NCBI RefSeq assembly: GCF_010748935.1
Contig: NZ_CP048796.1
Location: 3,103,001-3,167,000, forward strand
Reading direction: 5' to 3'
Length of the DNA: 64,000 nucleotides
From: Providencia vermicola
GTDB taxonomy: Bacteria > Pseudomonadota > Gammaproteobacteria > Enterobacterales > Enterobacteriaceae
This document shows positions 1 through 9,764 of the stretch, piece by piece. The stretch's first letter is position 1; each line of letters begins with the position of its first letter. The position numbers were made by a program, and so were the translations under genes. A model generated the notes under the pieces. That model ran no database searches and was not told the DNA's origin. It saw only the letters and a list, made by a program, of their open reading frames with translations.

Positions 1-671
1 GTTTTTCCTATGATGTACAATCCGCTATCGTTTCCATGCTCAAAGATGAGTTTCCTTATCTTGTCGGCACCAGTAACTATAAATTGGCTCATGAATTAGG
101 ATTAGCCCCTGTTGGTACGCAAGCTCATGAGTGGTTTCAAGCTCATCAACAAATCAGCCCTGAACTCGCAAATAGCCAACGAGCCGCATTGCAAAGCTGG
201 CTCGATGAATACCCCGATCAACTCGGTATTGCTTTAACAGACTGTATTACGATGGATGCTTTTTTGCGTGATTTCGATGATAATTTTGCGAAGCGCTACC
301 AAGGACTACGTCATGATTCGGGTGACCCTATCGAATGGGGTGAAAAAGCCATCGCACACTATGAAAAATTAGGCATTGATCCAATGACGAAAACATTAGT
401 GTTTTCTGATAGCTTAGACCTGCAAAAATCATTGGAGCTGTATCGTTATTTCCATAAGCGTATTAATCTGGTATTTGGGATCGGTACAAGGCTCACGTGC
501 AATATTCCCGGAGTCGTTCCTTTAAATATCGTCATCAAATTGGTTGAATGTAATGGCAAGCCTGTCGCAAAACTGTCTGATAGTCCAGGCAAAACCATTT
601 GTGAAGATGATGAGTTCGTTAATCAACTGCGTAAAGCTTTCGACCTACCGAAAATGGAAAAAGCCTGTTAA
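1..671 (+). CDS. pncB: Nicotinate phosphoribosyltransferase, C-terminal part (cut by window start)
   Basis: This is the C-terminal half of the enzyme that makes nicotinate mononucleotide from nicotinate and PRPP in the Preiss-Handler NAD salvage route. The reading frame is already open at base 3, so the gene begins upstream of the window and about 223 of roughly 400 residues are visible. Recognisable segments are the [13 protein letters not shown] stretch, the RHDSGDP motif (phosphoribosyl-binding region) and the FGIGTRL motif near the end, all typical of PncB. It is followed by asnS on the same strand, as in the E. coli chromosome, where pncB and asnS are also neighbours. It ends with TAA at 669-671. 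No frameshift is seen in the visible part. The identification is firm. Confidence 0.96.
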   Translation, partial: FSYDVQSAIVSMLKDEFPYLVGTSNYKLAHELGLAPVGTQAHEWFQAHQQISPELANSQRAALQSWLDEYPDQLGIALTDCITMDAFLRDFDDNFAKRYQGLRHDSGDPIEWGEKAIAHYEKLGIDPMTKTLVFSDSLDLQKSLELYRYFHKRINLVFGIGTRLTCNIPGVVPLNIVIKLVECNGKPVAKLSDSPGKTICEDDEFVNQLRKAFDLPKMEKAC

Positions 672-685
672 TGGCATTTTCAGCC

Positions 686-724
686 TGTGTGATACTCAAG
701 CGCCTTCTTTTTGAGTATCACACA
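686..724. terminator. Perfect 14-bp inverted repeat after pncB
   Basis: TGTGTGATACTCAA (686-699) and its exact reverse complement (711-724) flank an 11-base loop, 14 bases after the pncB stop. A hairpin this strong directly after a gene suggests a terminator or mRNA 3'-end stabiliser, but no clear U-tract follows on either strand. Confidence 0.5.
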
Positions 725-1005
725 AAAAGTGCCATCTTCATTAATATTCATAGTAGATGATTATATTTACTTGCTATTAGAGCCCTAACTAAGGTATAGC
801 TAGGGACTACGACCTTTCTGGTAGAAAAGTCACGATTTTTTACTTGTTTCCTGCCTCACGGCAAGTAACATAGAACATCAATCTTGAAATAGAGAATTTC
901 AGGAAAACAAATACTTTCACTGGTCATATCAATATGGTTGATAAACAATCAGAACAGTGGAAATGTCATCGTTAATTTCGTTTATATAAAAAGAGAGTAA
1001 TTTTT
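725..1005 (+). other. asnS upstream region, possible structured leader
   Basis: No gene is seen here. A possible stem pairs TTACTTG (840-846) with CAAGTAA (862-868), with CC/GG pairing inside it. A looser CCCTA/TAGGG pair lies near 783-805. These may belong to the asnS leader or promoter. No known riboswitch class is recognised. Confidence 0.25.
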
Positions 1006-2406
1006 ATGATCGTTGCGCCTGTAGTCGATGTACTGCAAGGCCGTGTGGCGGTGGGCTCTGAAGTCACCGTTCAAGGCTGGGTACGTACAAGGAGAGATTC
1101 AAATGCTGGTTTTTCTTTCCTCGCCGTTTATGACGGTTCCTGCTTTAACCCATTACAGGCTGTCATCAATAATAATTTATCTAATTATAACGACGAAGTC
1201 CTGCATCTGACGACAGGCTGTTCTGTTGAAGTCACGGGGATCGTGAAAGAATCACCAGGCCAAGGCCAATCTTTCGAGTTAGAAGCAACAGCAGTTAAAG
1301 TGGTAGGTTGGGTTGAAGATCCTGACACTTACCCGATGGCGGCAAAACGCCATAGCGTTGAGTATCTACGTGAAGTCGCACACTTGCGTCCACGCACTAA
1401 CTTAATCGGTGCAGTAGCGCGTGTTCGCCACACGCTTGCCCAAGCATTACATCGTTTCTTTGATGAGCAAGGTTACTTTTGGGTTTCAACCCCAATTATC
1501 ACAGCATCTGATACCGAAGGTGCGGGTGAAATGTTCCGTGTTTCGACACTGGACTACAATAACCTGCCACGTAATGACAAAGGTGAAGTTGATTTCAGTG
1601 AGGATTTCTTTGGTCGTGAGTCCTTCTTAACCGTATCAGGACAATTGAATGGCGAAGCTTATGCTACAGCATTAAGCAAAGTTTATACCTTTGGCCCGAC
1701 TTTCCGTGCAGAAAACTCAAACACCAGCCGCCACTTAGCGGAATTCTGGATGGTTGAGCCGGAAGTGGCTTTCGCTAATCTTGATGATGTGGCGGGTCTT
1801 GCAGAACAAATGCTGAAATTTGTCTTCAAGGCAGCACTTGATGAGCGTCGTGATGATCTCGAGTTCTTTGCTCAACGTGTCGATAAAGACGTCATCAACC
1901 GTTTAGAAAACTTTGTTAATTCAGATTTCGCGCAAGTCGACTATACCGATGCGATCAAGATCCTAGAAACTTGTGGTAAGAAATTTGAAAACCCAGTGTA
2001 CTGGGGGGTTGATATGTCTTCTGAGCATGAGCGCTATTTGGCTGAGCAACATTTCAAAGCACCGGTGGTTGTTAAAAACTATCCTAAGGACATTAAAGCT
2101 TTCTATATGCGCCTTAACGAAGATGGCAAGACAGTGGCAGCAATGGATGTACTCGCCCCCGGTATTGGTGAAATCATCGGTGGTTCACAACGTGAAGAGC
2201 GCCTTGATATGTTAGACGCACGTCTTGATGAAATGGGAATGAATAAAGAAGATTACTGGTGGTATCGCGATCTACGCCGCTATGGCACAGTACCACACTC
2301 TGGTTTTGGCCTTGGCTTCGAGCGCTTAGTGGCTTATGTCACTGGCGTTGGTAACGTTCGTGAAGTCATTCCCTTCCCACGTACGCCAAGAAATGCAGCA
2401 TTCTAA
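1006..2406 (+). CDS. asnS: Asparaginyl-tRNA synthetase
   Basis: This cytoplasmic class II (IIb) aminoacyl-tRNA synthetase charges tRNA-Asn with asparagine. It is 466 residues, the same as E. coli AsnS. The N-terminal OB-fold anticodon-binding domain covers about residues 1-105 ([16 protein letters not shown]). The catalytic domain follows, with class II motif 2 around [20 protein letters not shown] and motif 3 at [15 protein letters not shown] near the C-terminus. The start at 1006 ([10 protein letters not shown]) matches the family N-terminus and has a GAGAG-like ribosome site about 10 bases upstream. It lies between pncB and ompF, as in E. coli, and ends in a good terminator. Identification is firm. 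Confidence 0.98.
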   Translation: MIVAPVVDVLQGRVAVGSEVTVQGWVRTRRDSNAGFSFLAVYDGSCFNPLQAVINNNLSNYNDEVLHLTTGCSVEVTGIVKESPGQGQSFELEATAVKVVGWVEDPDTYPMAAKRHSVEYLREVAHLRPRTNLIGAVARVRHTLAQALHRFFDEQGYFWVSTPIITASDTEGAGEMFRVSTLDYNNLPRNDKGEVDFSEDFFGRESFLTVSGQLNGEAYATALSKVYTFGPTFRAENSNTSRHLAEFWMVEPEVAFANLDDVAGLAEQMLKFVFKAALDERRDDLEFFAQRVDKDVINRLENFVNSDFAQVDYTDAIKILETCGKKFENPVYWGVDMSSEHERYLAEQHFKAPVVVKNYPKDIKAFYMRLNEDGKTVAAMDVLAPGIGEIIGGSQREERLDMLDARLDEMGMNKEDYWWYRDLRRYGTVPHSGFGLGFERLVAYVTGVGNVREVIPFPRTPRNAAF

Positions 2407-2433
2407 GACTTATTAGCCTTATCTTTTATATCG

Positions 2434-2468
2434 AATATCGGGTCGCTATAGACCCGATATTATTTTTA
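2434..2468 (+). terminator. Rho-independent terminator of asnS
   Basis: AATATCGGGTC (2434-2444) pairs exactly with GACCCGATATT (2451-2461) around a 6-base loop and is followed by a T-rich tail (ATTTTTAAT). It lies 28 bases after the asnS stop. Confidence 0.85.
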
Positions 2469-2729
2469 ATATCTTTTATTACTTTTATAATATTTTCAAA
2501 GGCTATAACCACGTTGACACCAGTGTACAAATTAACACCATTTTTTAAGCCAATTTAATTTAGATCAGAAAAATCTGCTTTTTTCCTCATTTCTTGTCTT
2601 ATCTATAAGCAAATCTGTCAATTATACTTATCTAAATTGTTCAAAAAAAGCGCAATTTAACCTCTCAAAAAGTTCCCTAAATTTTGTAATTATTTTTAAA
2701 CTGGTCATACCTGCGGTTGTTTTTTGATC

Positions 2730-2830
2730 TATTTTTTACATTTTGAAACACCTTGTTACCATTTGTTTCAGAATCTTTATTTTTGTAGCACTTTGAGGGT
2801 AGATAAATTTATTTACCAATGGAACACTGG
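2730..2830 (+). promoter_or_regulatory. ompF promoter region with OmpR-type sites
   Basis: The stretch containing TTTTTGAAACA-like and GGTTAC/TGTTAC-like repeats, ending in TTTTTGTAGCACTTTGAGGG (2780-2799), closely resembles the E. coli ompF promoter, where OmpR binds tandem sites just upstream of the -35 region. Here the repeats cover about 2735-2785. EnvZ/OmpR control of this porin is inferred from the similarity. The preceding 2469-2729 is AT-rich and shows no gene. Confidence 0.6.
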
Positions 2831-2893
2831 ACGCCGACATAGACGACACTAATCTCTCATAAATAGTTCCAATTTTTTTTGAGAATTATTTTT

Positions 2894-2936
2894 GGCAGTG
2901 GCAGGTGTCCGAATAACACCAATGAGGGTAATAATA
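2894..2936 (+). promoter_or_regulatory. ompF 5' leader resembling the MicF sRNA target
   Basis: GGCAGTGGCAGGTGTC (2894-2909) followed by ATGAGGGTAATAATA just before the start codon is almost identical to the E. coli ompF leader. In E. coli this segment carries the ribosome-binding site (GAGGG) and pairs with the antisense sRNA MicF. Conservation in a divergent species suggests the same control here. The micF gene itself is not in the window. Confidence 0.6.
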
Positions 2937-4052
2937 ATGATGAAACGCAATATTCTTGCAATGGTTATCCCAGCTCTGTTGGCTGCAGGCGCAGCAAACG
3001 CAGCTGAAGTATACAACAAAGACGGCAACAAACTAGACGTTTACGGTAAAGTTGACGTTCGTCACTATTTTGCTGACGCTGATAAAGGTAAGAAAAGTGA
3101 AGATGGCGACGATTCACGCGTTCGTTTAGGCCTGAAAGGTGATACTCAAATCACTGATCAACTGACTGGTTTTGGTCGTTTCGAGTGGGAAACTAAGACT
3201 AACAAGTCTGAAGGTCACAACGAAAATAAAAACCGTCTAGCGTATGCTGGTCTGAAATTTGCTGATTTCGGTTCAATCGACTACGGCCGTAACTACGGTG
3301 TGGTTTATGACACGAACGCATGGACCGACGTATTCCCACTGTGGGGCGCGGATACTATGGCTCAGTCTGACAACTTCATGACTAGCCGTAACCGTAACCT
3401 GTTAACTTACCGTAACAACAACGCATTCGGTTATGTTGATGGCCTGAGCTTCGCTCTGCAATATCAAGGCAAAAACGGTGACAACAACAAATCATCTTCA
3501 GGCGATGCTGCTAAAGACAACGGTGACGGCTACGGTTTCTCTGCAGCGTATGACTTAGGTTGGGGCGTATCACTGGGTGGTGGTTACTCTAACTCTTCTC
3601 GTACTCCTAATCAGCAACATGACACAACTGCTGGCGGTCAAAAAGCGCAAGCATGGAACGTTGGTGGTAAATTCGACGCTAACAACGTTTACTTAGCAGC
3701 TATGTACGGCCAAACTCTGAACACAACTCGTTATGGTTCAGACGACAGTATCGCTAACAAAACTGAAAACGTTGAATTAGTTGCTCAATACCTGTTCGAC
3801 TTCGGTCTGAAACCATCTATTGGTTATAACCAATCTAAAGGTAAAGACTTAGGCCGTACTTATAATGGTAAAACTTACAACAACCAAGATCTGGTTAAAT
3901 ACATCTCTGTAGGTTCTTACTACTACTTCAACAAAAACATGTCTGCAGTTGTTGATTACAAAATCAACCTGCTGAAAGACAACGACTTCACTCGTGAAAA
4001 CGGTATCAACACTGATAACGTAGTTGGTCTGGGTCTGGTTTACCAGTTCTAA
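2937..4052 (+). CDS. ompF: General outer-membrane porin, OmpF/OmpC family
   Basis: This is a trimeric 16-strand beta-barrel porin for small hydrophilic solutes in the outer membrane. Start 2937 gives MMKRN..., matching E. coli OmpF; an in-frame TTG further upstream at 2892 lies inside the conserved leader and is rejected. Residues 1-22 are a signal peptide ending ANA, with the mature protein starting [20 protein letters not shown]. The [16 protein letters not shown] segment is the characteristic loop-3 region, and the protein ends in the outer-membrane signature VYQF with terminal Phe. Length is 371 residues. It lies between asnS and aspC, as in E. coli. The protein could equally be called OmpC-like; leader and position favour OmpF. 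Confidence 0.93.
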   Translation: MMKRNILAMVIPALLAAGAANAAEVYNKDGNKLDVYGKVDVRHYFADADKGKKSEDGDDSRVRLGLKGDTQITDQLTGFGRFEWETKTNKSEGHNENKNRLAYAGLKFADFGSIDYGRNYGVVYDTNAWTDVFPLWGADTMAQSDNFMTSRNRNLLTYRNNNAFGYVDGLSFALQYQGKNGDNNKSSSGDAAKDNGDGYGFSAAYDLGWGVSLGGGYSNSSRTPNQQHDTTAGGQKAQAWNVGGKFDANNVYLAAMYGQTLNTTRYGSDDSIANKTENVELVAQYLFDFGLKPSIGYNQSKGKDLGRTYNGKTYNNQDLVKYISVGSYYYFNKNMSAVVDYKINLLKDNDFTRENGINTDNVVGLGLVYQF

Positions 4053-4097
4053 TTATTGTTTAAACAATAATTCAGACAACAGTGAAATCTGTTTTGA

Positions 4098-4126
4098 AAA
4101 GCAACGCTTCGGCGTTGCTTTTTTTG
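4098..4126 (+). terminator. Rho-independent terminator of ompF
   Basis: AAAGCAACGC and GCGTTGCTTT form a perfect 10-bp stem capped by a TTCG tetraloop (4108-4111), followed by a T-run. It lies about 45 bases after the ompF stop. Confidence 0.92.
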
Positions 4127-4407
4127 TTGTGTGACGCGCTATTTTTATCCTTATTTGTCCCTTTACCCTCGTACACTCTCTCCCTAACCACTAAATCCTG
4201 CATTAAGATCAATTATTAATCTAAAGTGTCGATACGTTAGAGAAAATCGCTGCATTTAGTGCGGTTAATGGTCAGATCCCATGCAATTTATACCTACATC
4301 ACAAGATCTTACCAATTTTTAGTAAAACGGTTGGCAAATTGTTTTCTGCGCGTTAACCTGAGCACTCAACATTTTCGGCTTAACAACTGAGCTTTGGAAT
4401 CGACAAC
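4127..4407. other. ompF-aspC intergenic region
   Basis: This stretch presumably holds the aspC promoter. I see no ORF, repeat or clear regulatory dyad in it. Confidence 0.4.
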
Positions 4408-5598
4408 ATGTTTGAAAAAATTACTGCTGCCCCTGCTGACCCTATTTTAGGCCTTGCTGATAGTTTCCGTGCTGACCCTCGTGATAACAAAATTAACCTC
4501 GGTATCGGCGTTTACAAAGATGAGTCTGGTAAAACTCCAGTTCTAGACACTGTGAAAAAAGCAGAAAAATTCCTGCTTGAAAATGAAAACACCAAAAACT
4601 ATCTTGCCATCAGTGGGATGCCAGAATTTGGTCGTGTCACTCAAGAGCTGTTATTTGGTAAAGAGCATGAAATTGTCACTTCTCAGCGTGCTCGTACTGC
4701 ACAAGCGCCGGGCGGAACTGGTGCTCTGCGTATTGCGGCTGATTTTATCGCTAGCCAAACCAACGCTAAGCGTGTTTGGATAAGCAATCCAACTTGGCCA
4801 AACCATAAAAATATTTTTGAAGCTGCTGGCTTAGAAGTCCTGACCTACAACTACTATGATGCCGCTAATCACGGTATGGATTTTGATGGCATGCTAAACA
4901 GCCTATCTGCTGCCGTAGCCGGTGATGTTATCGTTCTGCATGGTTGCTGCCATAACCCAACTGGCATCGACCCAACGGTAGAGCAATGGACTAAACTGTC
5001 TGCACTATGTGCTGAAAAAGGTTTACTGCCAGTGTTTGACTTTGCTTACCAAGGGTTTGCAAAAGGTTTAGATGAGGATGCTGAAGGCCTGCGTATCTTT
5101 ACTAAACAAAATCCAGAAATGATCGTAGCAAGTTCTTATTCGAAAAACTTTGGCTTATATAATGAGCGTGTCGGAGCTTGCACCATTATTGCTAAAGATA
5201 GTGATAATGCAGAGCGCGCATTTAGCCAAGCGAAAGCCGTTATTCGTGCTAACTACTCAAACCCACCAGCACATGGTGCCGCTGTCGTCACAACCATTTT
5301 ATCTGATGATGCCCTGAAAGCTGAGTGGATCCAAGAATTGACGTCAATGCGTGAGCGTATTAAACGTATGCGTCAGTTGCTGGTAAGCACACTTGAAGAG
5401 AAAGGCGCTAAACAAGACTTTAGCTTCATCATTAACCAAAATGGTATGTTCTCCTTCAGTGGCCTGACAAAAGAGCAGGTAGAGCGTCTACGTAGCGAAT
5501 TTGGTATCTATGCAGTGAGTTCTGGACGTATTAACGTCGCTGGCTTAACACTCGAAAATATGGTTCCACTGTGTGAAGCGATCGTTAAAGTCATCTAA
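4408..5598 (+). CDS. aspC: Aspartate aminotransferase
   Basis: This cytoplasmic PLP-dependent class I aminotransferase interconverts aspartate + 2-oxoglutarate and oxaloacetate + glutamate. It is 396 residues, as in E. coli AspC. The PLP Schiff-base lysine lies in [15 protein letters not shown] (Lys246). [13 protein letters not shown] carries the conserved NPTG PLP-binding motif, and [10 protein letters not shown] near the C-terminus holds the substrate-carboxylate arginine. It is a single gene with its own terminator, between ompF and the convergent gloC, the same order as in E. coli. The start matches the family N-terminus ([16 protein letters not shown]). Aromatic aminotransferase TyrB is the near alternative, but synteny and length favour AspC. 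Confidence 0.97.
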   Translation: MFEKITAAPADPILGLADSFRADPRDNKINLGIGVYKDESGKTPVLDTVKKAEKFLLENENTKNYLAISGMPEFGRVTQELLFGKEHEIVTSQRARTAQAPGGTGALRIAADFIASQTNAKRVWISNPTWPNHKNIFEAAGLEVLTYNYYDAANHGMDFDGMLNSLSAAVAGDVIVLHGCCHNPTGIDPTVEQWTKLSALCAEKGLLPVFDFAYQGFAKGLDEDAEGLRIFTKQNPEMIVASSYSKNFGLYNERVGACTIIAKDSDNAERAFSQAKAVIRANYSNPPAHGAAVVTTILSDDALKAEWIQELTSMRERIKRMRQLLVSTLEEKGAKQDFSFIINQNGMFSFSGLTKEQVERLRSEFGIYAVSSGRINVAGLTLENMVPLCEAIVKVI

Positions 5599-5621
5599 GT
5601 TGTAAAACAATCTGAACAGCA

Positions 5622-5657
5622 AAAAGAACGATACATATGTATCGTTCTTTTTTTTAT
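5622..5657 (+). terminator. Rho-independent terminator of aspC
   Basis: AAAAGAACGATAC (5622-5634) pairs with GTATCGTTCTTTT around the loop ATAT and runs into a T-tract. Confidence 0.92.
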
Positions 5658-5681
5658 TAATGAATACCGTGTCTAATTATA

Positions 5682-5712
5682 AAACGCCCCACTTAATGAG
5701 GCGTTTATTGTT
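5682..5712 (-). terminator. Probable terminator of gloC
   Basis: On the minus strand AAACGCC and GGCGTTT flank an 11-base loop and run into TTTAT. It lies 12-40 bases beyond the gloC stop and faces the aspC terminator. Confidence 0.6.
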
Positions 5713-5723
5713 CAAATTGTTAA

Positions 5724-6371
5724 TTACCAAACAGGTAAGTCATCCTGCAAGAACGGGTTTGTCTGCCGCTCATGACCTAAATTCGACATAGGACCGTGAC
5801 CGGGTATAAATTGATACTCATCGCCAAGTGGTAATACTTTATTTTTAATCGATGCAATCAGTACTTGATGGTCACCACGAGGGAAATCACTACGCCCTAC
5901 ACCCCCTTTAAATAATACATCCCCCATGGAAATCAGTTTATCTGCATGATTAACAAATATAATATGACCAGGTGTATGCCCTGGACAATGCAGAACATCA
6001 AAAGTTATTGGGCCACAGCTCACCGTCTGCCCCTCTTCTAACCAATAATCAGGTGTAAAGTCAGGACAGCCTTCAATATTAAACATCGCATTTTGTTGTG
6101 CCAACGCCTCAATCCAGAAAGCATCTTCCTTTTGCGGACCATAAATAGGTACCGAAAAATGTTTGGCAATAGCCGCGGTAGCTCCGATATGATCGGCATG
6201 CCCGTGGGTAAGAAGAATTTTGCTGAGCTTTAAGCCACGTTCTTCAATCGCAGCAATCAGTTTTTCAGCCTCACCGCCTGGATCAACAATCACGGCTTCC
6301 ATTGAGTTTTCATCCCAAATCACCTGACAATTTTGCATAAAAGGGGTTACTGGGATAATCGTATATTTCAT
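5724..6371 (-). CDS. gloC: Glyoxalase II-like metallo-beta-lactamase-fold hydrolase
   Basis: This is a YcbL/GloC-type hydrolase that cleaves S-lactoylglutathione to D-lactate and glutathione, the second step of methylglyoxal detoxification. The metal-binding motif THGHADHIG is present, with further ligands in HCPGHTPGH, the SMGDVLF aspartate and the FIPGHGP histidine. The ATG at 6371 ([11 protein letters not shown]) gives 215 residues, the length of E. coli YcbL, and has a GGAG 10 bases upstream; the longer frame to 6389 would add six residues across that ribosome site. It sits in the gloC-mepK-ldtD series seen in E. coli but is separated from mepK by an ERIC element. Confidence 0.92.
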   Translation of the reverse strand: MKYTIIPVTPFMQNCQVIWDENSMEAVIVDPGGEAEKLIAAIEERGLKLSKILLTHGHADHIGATAAIAKHFSVPIYGPQKEDAFWIEALAQQNAMFNIEGCPDFTPDYWLEEGQTVSCGPITFDVLHCPGHTPGHIIFVNHADKLISMGDVLFKGGVGRSDFPRGDHQVLIASIKNKVLPLGDEYQFIPGHGPMSNLGHERQTNPFLQDDLPVW

Positions 6372-6566
6372 CGAACATTGACTCCGCATCTATGCTACAT
6401 AGGCTTACGCCGTCTGAGTAACAGAATAATAAAAAAATAATTATTAGGAGCATACAGAAGTCAGAGAGGTGTGTAAATGAAGGGAAGCAATGCGCATAGA
6501 AACACGGAAAACAGTCATAACGCTCACCACTTAAAACCAGATAAAGCGACGTTAATTGACTGACAG

Positions 6567-6691
6567 GTATTCTCAATAATTCGCGTTGCAGCTAGGCGAC
6601 AAGTAAGGGTATCCCGAGGAGCATACAAAAGCATGTGGCTCGGGTAACCGAGCGTAGTCAACAATGCTGCGACGTGAATTATGACGAATAA
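6567..6691. repeat. ERIC element, copy A
   Basis: This is an imperfect palindrome of about 125 bp. The outer arms are the ATAATTCGCGTTGCAG type on the left and, in reverse complement, CATAATTCACGTCGCAGC on the right. An inner stem pairs CCCGAG (6613-6618) with CTCGGG (6639-6644). Layout and sequence match the enterobacterial repetitive intergenic consensus (ERIC, about 127 bp). It occupies the mepK-gloC spacer and ends 7 bases from the mepK stop. The rest of 6372-6566 shows no gene. Confidence 0.8.
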
Positions 6692-6698
6692 CCCAAAC

Positions 6699-7247
6699 CT
6701 ACCAAGTCCGTGCAGGCCCCGTATCTATATGAACAAAATTACTTCTTGGATAATAACCAACACCACCCGCCTTCATTTTTAAAGCTGCTTTACGAATGTT
6801 ACTGAGTTGGATACCTTCAATATGGAAATCCATCGCTTGCCCGCGTGTATGGTAGCTCTTTTTCGCCACACCACTACTGCTTCGACGCAATGCATTATTA
6901 GTTTCAAGTGAACGATAACCTGAAATCAGCTGAATAGGCTTATTAGTTCCTAACATAACTTGCAGCATATAGATTTGATCAAATAATTTAGGGTCTATCG
7001 TTTTGATTTTATCGCTACGGTGATCACGGAATAAATGATTTAATCGGGCTAGTTCTGATTTATTATAATGGCGTCCATCAAAAAACTCTGTTTTTAAAAA
7101 TTCCCCGGTATTGAGGTTTTGAAAACGCAAAATTTTTGGTCTAGGCGTCGTCATAGCGGCAAAGACATGGTTAGGTAATAAGCTCAGCCCAAAAGCAGCT
7201 GCACCAACACCTAACCATTTGCGGCGGTTTTGGTCAATGATATCCAT
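6699..7247 (-). CDS. mepK: Murein DD-endopeptidase MepK
   Basis: This is a peptidoglycan hydrolase of the M15/DUF882 family (YcbK). In E. coli MepK cleaves cross-links, including the mDAP-mDAP bonds made by L,D-transpeptidases, during growth. The 182-residue length equals E. coli. The N-terminus (NRRKWLGVGAAAFGLSLLP, ending VFA) carries a twin-arginine signal. Zn-site segments visible are SGYRSLETNN, YHTRGQAMDFH (catalytic H..D) and FVHIDTG. It lies just downstream of ldtD on the same strand, which fits the biochemical pairing of 3-3 crosslink synthesis and cleavage. No strong ribosome site precedes the start. Confidence 0.94.
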   Translation of the reverse strand: MDIIDQNRRKWLGVGAAAFGLSLLPNHVFAAMTTPRPKILRFQNLNTGEFLKTEFFDGRHYNKSELARLNHLFRDHRSDKIKTIDPKLFDQIYMLQVMLGTNKPIQLISGYRSLETNNALRRSSSGVAKKSYHTRGQAMDFHIEGIQLSNIRKAALKMKAGGVGYYPRSNFVHIDTGPARTW

Positions 7248-7510
7248 AGGTAGTAGCTCAATTTCAATTAATTAAATATACTGATAATGTTTCAAAGCAC
7301 TGCGTTATTCACTATCTGTTGCAAGCCGATTGACATAAATACTTATGTTTTCTGACTGACTTCATAGCCGCCTAGCTGAAACTCAAAACAATTAGTATTA
7401 GGAACAAAATTTATACTAATAATCAGTCTAACAAATGATATTTAACTTGAATGTATATTAATGTAAATAAATAGGTAAATAAGCGCAAATTTTACATATC
7501 ATCATCCAAA

Positions 7511-7528
7511 TAGTGACCTGTATCACTA
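7511..7528. promoter_or_regulatory. CRP-like dyad in the mepK-ldtD spacer
   Basis: TAGTGA-N6-TCACTA is a perfect 6-6-6 inverted repeat resembling the CRP half-site spacing (TGTGA-N6-TCACA). It lies about 265 bases upstream of mepK within an otherwise gene-free stretch (7248-7665). No function is shown. Confidence 0.3.
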
Positions 7529-7633
7529 ATAATTAGCGAAATATACTCCTTTCATCCTCTGATAATGACTGAAAATTTAGCAGATTAATTTAACGACACA
7601 CTATCCCCTATCTACCAACAATCAATGGTACTA

Positions 7634-7659
7634 CGGCAGGAAGAAAAATCCCCCTGCCG
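7634..7659. terminator. Hairpin just beyond ldtD
   Basis: CGGCAGG (7634-7640) and CCTGCCG (7653-7659) enclose a 12-base loop, 7 bases past the ldtD stop. There is no T-tail after the stem on the minus strand, so it may be a weak terminator or a 3' stabilising stem. Confidence 0.45.
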
Positions 7660-7665
7660 CTAAGC

Positions 7666-9393
7666 TTAGTGTAAGAAACTTTTAATGACGGGCAATTGCT
7701 TTTCCACATTTTCAATACTGTTATCATATTGATAAATATCTGCACGATACTGTGGCTTTTGCTCTTTATCTACCCAAGCTGTTTGATAGTAAAGATAAAC
7801 AGGGATACGATCTGGAATATTAACATAACGTGTACTGCCTGCTTTTACGGCTCCATCTATACGCTTTTGCTCCCAGCCTGCATCACCTAATAAAATACTT
7901 GCCAACTCATTTGCTTTATTGACTCGAACACAACCGGAACTGATAGCACGTGCGCTACGATTAAATAAACTGTGATTCGGCGTATCATGCAGATAAATCG
8001 CATCCGAACTTGGCATATTAAATTTATACCGGCCTAATGAGTTCGTTGGCCCCGGCGCTTGGCGGATCCGATAGGGAAAATTCGCTGGGGTAATTTCATC
8101 CCAGTTAATTGAATACGGATCGATTTCAAATGAGTCCTGCCCCCAGCCCGAATAGACGGTGTAACCCTTACGGCTAAAATAACTGGGATCCTGCTTACCA
8201 CGAGGTGCGATATCTTTACGAGCCATGCTTGTTGGAACGCTCCAAGGTGGATTAATAACAACGTTATTTAATGCACTGCTCATAATCGGCGTCTTCCGGT
8301 CGGGACGCCCCACAATCACCTTTGAATCCAAAATAACGTCATCATTTAGATAAAAATTTAATGAGAAAGCGGGAATATTAACTAAAATTCCTGTTCCACT
8401 ATCTTCAGGAATGATACGTAAACGTTGAATATTCAGCGCCATTAGCCCTGCTTTTTGCTGAGGCTTCATATTGAGCCAAACTTTGGTTCCTTTACCCACC
8501 ATACCATCGGCTTCTAGCCCATAGCTTTGTTGAAACTTCTTCACAGGTTCAATCAAGTCTTCACTGTATAAACGGGCTTGGGCAGTTGCTTTTGCTTTCT
8601 CTTCCTCGCTTGCTGCTGCATCTATCTCAGTAGAGATAGCGGCAGCATCGATAAATCCTTGGCGGTATAAGATTTCACGCAAAGTGATAACATCATCACT
8701 CGATTGACCCGGTTTCAGTGTTTTGGTCTCCACTAATTCCAGTCCATCATCGTTCATGTTAAGTTGTTTCAACATTTCTTGACGCATAGGTTGATACAAC
8801 GCATGTTGTGGCGCCTGAGCCTTTACCCATTCGCTTAAATTATTTTCAGCCACTGACTCTAGCCATGGTTTCATTTGCTCAACGGTTGGCGCGCTAATGT
8901 TATACGGCTTCTTTTGGTATAACCAAAATTGCCCATTCGCTGAAACCCCTGAAAGGTACTGCAAATACCCCAACATCGCATCAGACAGCATCACATCTCG
9001 GCCTAACTCACTTAATTGTGTATTTTCTAATGCGACTAACCATTCACTAAATTGTGGCTGCACCCCAGAAAGAGCCAGCTCTGCTAATTGTTGTTGGAAT
9101 TGTTCAATAGCCGTTTCATCTTGCCATAACAATTTCATTTGCCGATCTGCGTAGATCTTGGCAATTTGCGATGAAAAAACGGGTTTTACATCAGCAGGTA
9201 ATGAGGATGTAATTTGCGCTAAACTTTCAGCCGGTGTCATTACCACGGTAGGTGTCGCAATAACCGCTTGTTGTGGTGCCGTTTCTTCAGCTAGCACTTG
9301 CCCATTATCTTGTGCGGAAAGTACTGGGAGCTGTATCGACAATAGCCCACAAATTATTGAGAGTTGCAGCACTTTCACTCTTTTCTTTGCCAT
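7666..9393 (-). CDS. ldtD: Murein L,D-transpeptidase LdtD (YcbB)
   Basis: This periplasmic YkuD-family enzyme forms mDAP-mDAP (3-3) crosslinks in peptidoglycan. In E. coli it is linked to envelope stress and, when active, to beta-lactam bypass. The N-terminal signal segment runs to about residue 27 (LSIQLPVLSAQ). A peptidoglycan-binding-like helical region follows (QQSYGLEADGMVGKGTKVWL). The YkuD domain carries the upstream histidine (YLHDTPNHSLF) and the SSGCVRV motif with catalytic Cys488. At 575 residues it is about 40 shorter than E. coli YcbB (615), mainly in the linker before the peptidoglycan-binding part. The start at 9393 has AAGGTGG upstream. It is separated from mukB by an inserted aphA gene, unlike E. 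coli. Confidence 0.94.
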   Translation of the reverse strand: MAKKRVKVLQLSIICGLLSIQLPVLSAQDNGQVLAEETAPQQAVIATPTVVMTPAESLAQITSSLPADVKPVFSSQIAKIYADRQMKLLWQDETAIEQFQQQLAELALSGVQPQFSEWLVALENTQLSELGRDVMLSDAMLGYLQYLSGVSANGQFWLYQKKPYNISAPTVEQMKPWLESVAENNLSEWVKAQAPQHALYQPMRQEMLKQLNMNDDGLELVETKTLKPGQSSDDVITLREILYRQGFIDAAAISTEIDAAASEEEKAKATAQARLYSEDLIEPVKKFQQSYGLEADGMVGKGTKVWLNMKPQQKAGLMALNIQRLRIIPEDSGTGILVNIPAFSLNFYLNDDVILDSKVIVGRPDRKTPIMSSALNNVVINPPWSVPTSMARKDIAPRGKQDPSYFSRKGYTVYSGWGQDSFEIDPYSINWDEITPANFPYRIRQAPGPTNSLGRYKFNMPSSDAIYLHDTPNHSLFNRSARAISSGCVRVNKANELASILLGDAGWEQKRIDGAVKAGSTRYVNIPDRIPVYLYYQTAWVDKEQKPQYRADIYQYDNSIENVEKQLPVIKSFLH

Positions 9394-9764
9394 AAATCCA
9401 CCTTAAGTCACGACATGGATAACAATCATTTTTATTATATTGAATATTTATTGTATTTAAATTTGAAAAGAATGTTATAGGAATTAGCTAATTTTGTCTT
9501 TAAATAAGCGTCAACATTTTTCTTACTCTGCATGAAAACAGAATAATTTTAGCAAATGAAAAATAGAATTATTTAGCTTTTGAGTTTATGTAGAAGACTG
9601 ATAAAAAAACTGCTTTTAATTAATCACTCCAATGTCAAAATAAACTTATTCAGTGTATTTGATATTCAATATGACTTAAGAAGAAAAATTTGAACGTGGG
9701 ATATTGTTACAATGTACTGTCCATTTTTACTATCACAATCGAATGCCGTATCATTTTTTGACTC

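Noticed and set aside
2892-2936. Upstream TTG extension of the porin gene
   Set aside because: The stretch lies in the conserved non-coding leader; the ATG at 2937 begins a proper signal peptide.
6310-6576. 88-residue minus-strand frame overlapping the gloC start
   Set aside because: It overlaps gloC in another frame, has no family resemblance and runs into an ERIC-like region.
7463-7479. Possible CpxR box (GTAAA-N7-GTAAA) in the mepK-ldtD spacer
   Set aside because: The spacer is longer than the usual five bases, orientation is away from mepK, and such AT-rich repeats are expected by chance here.
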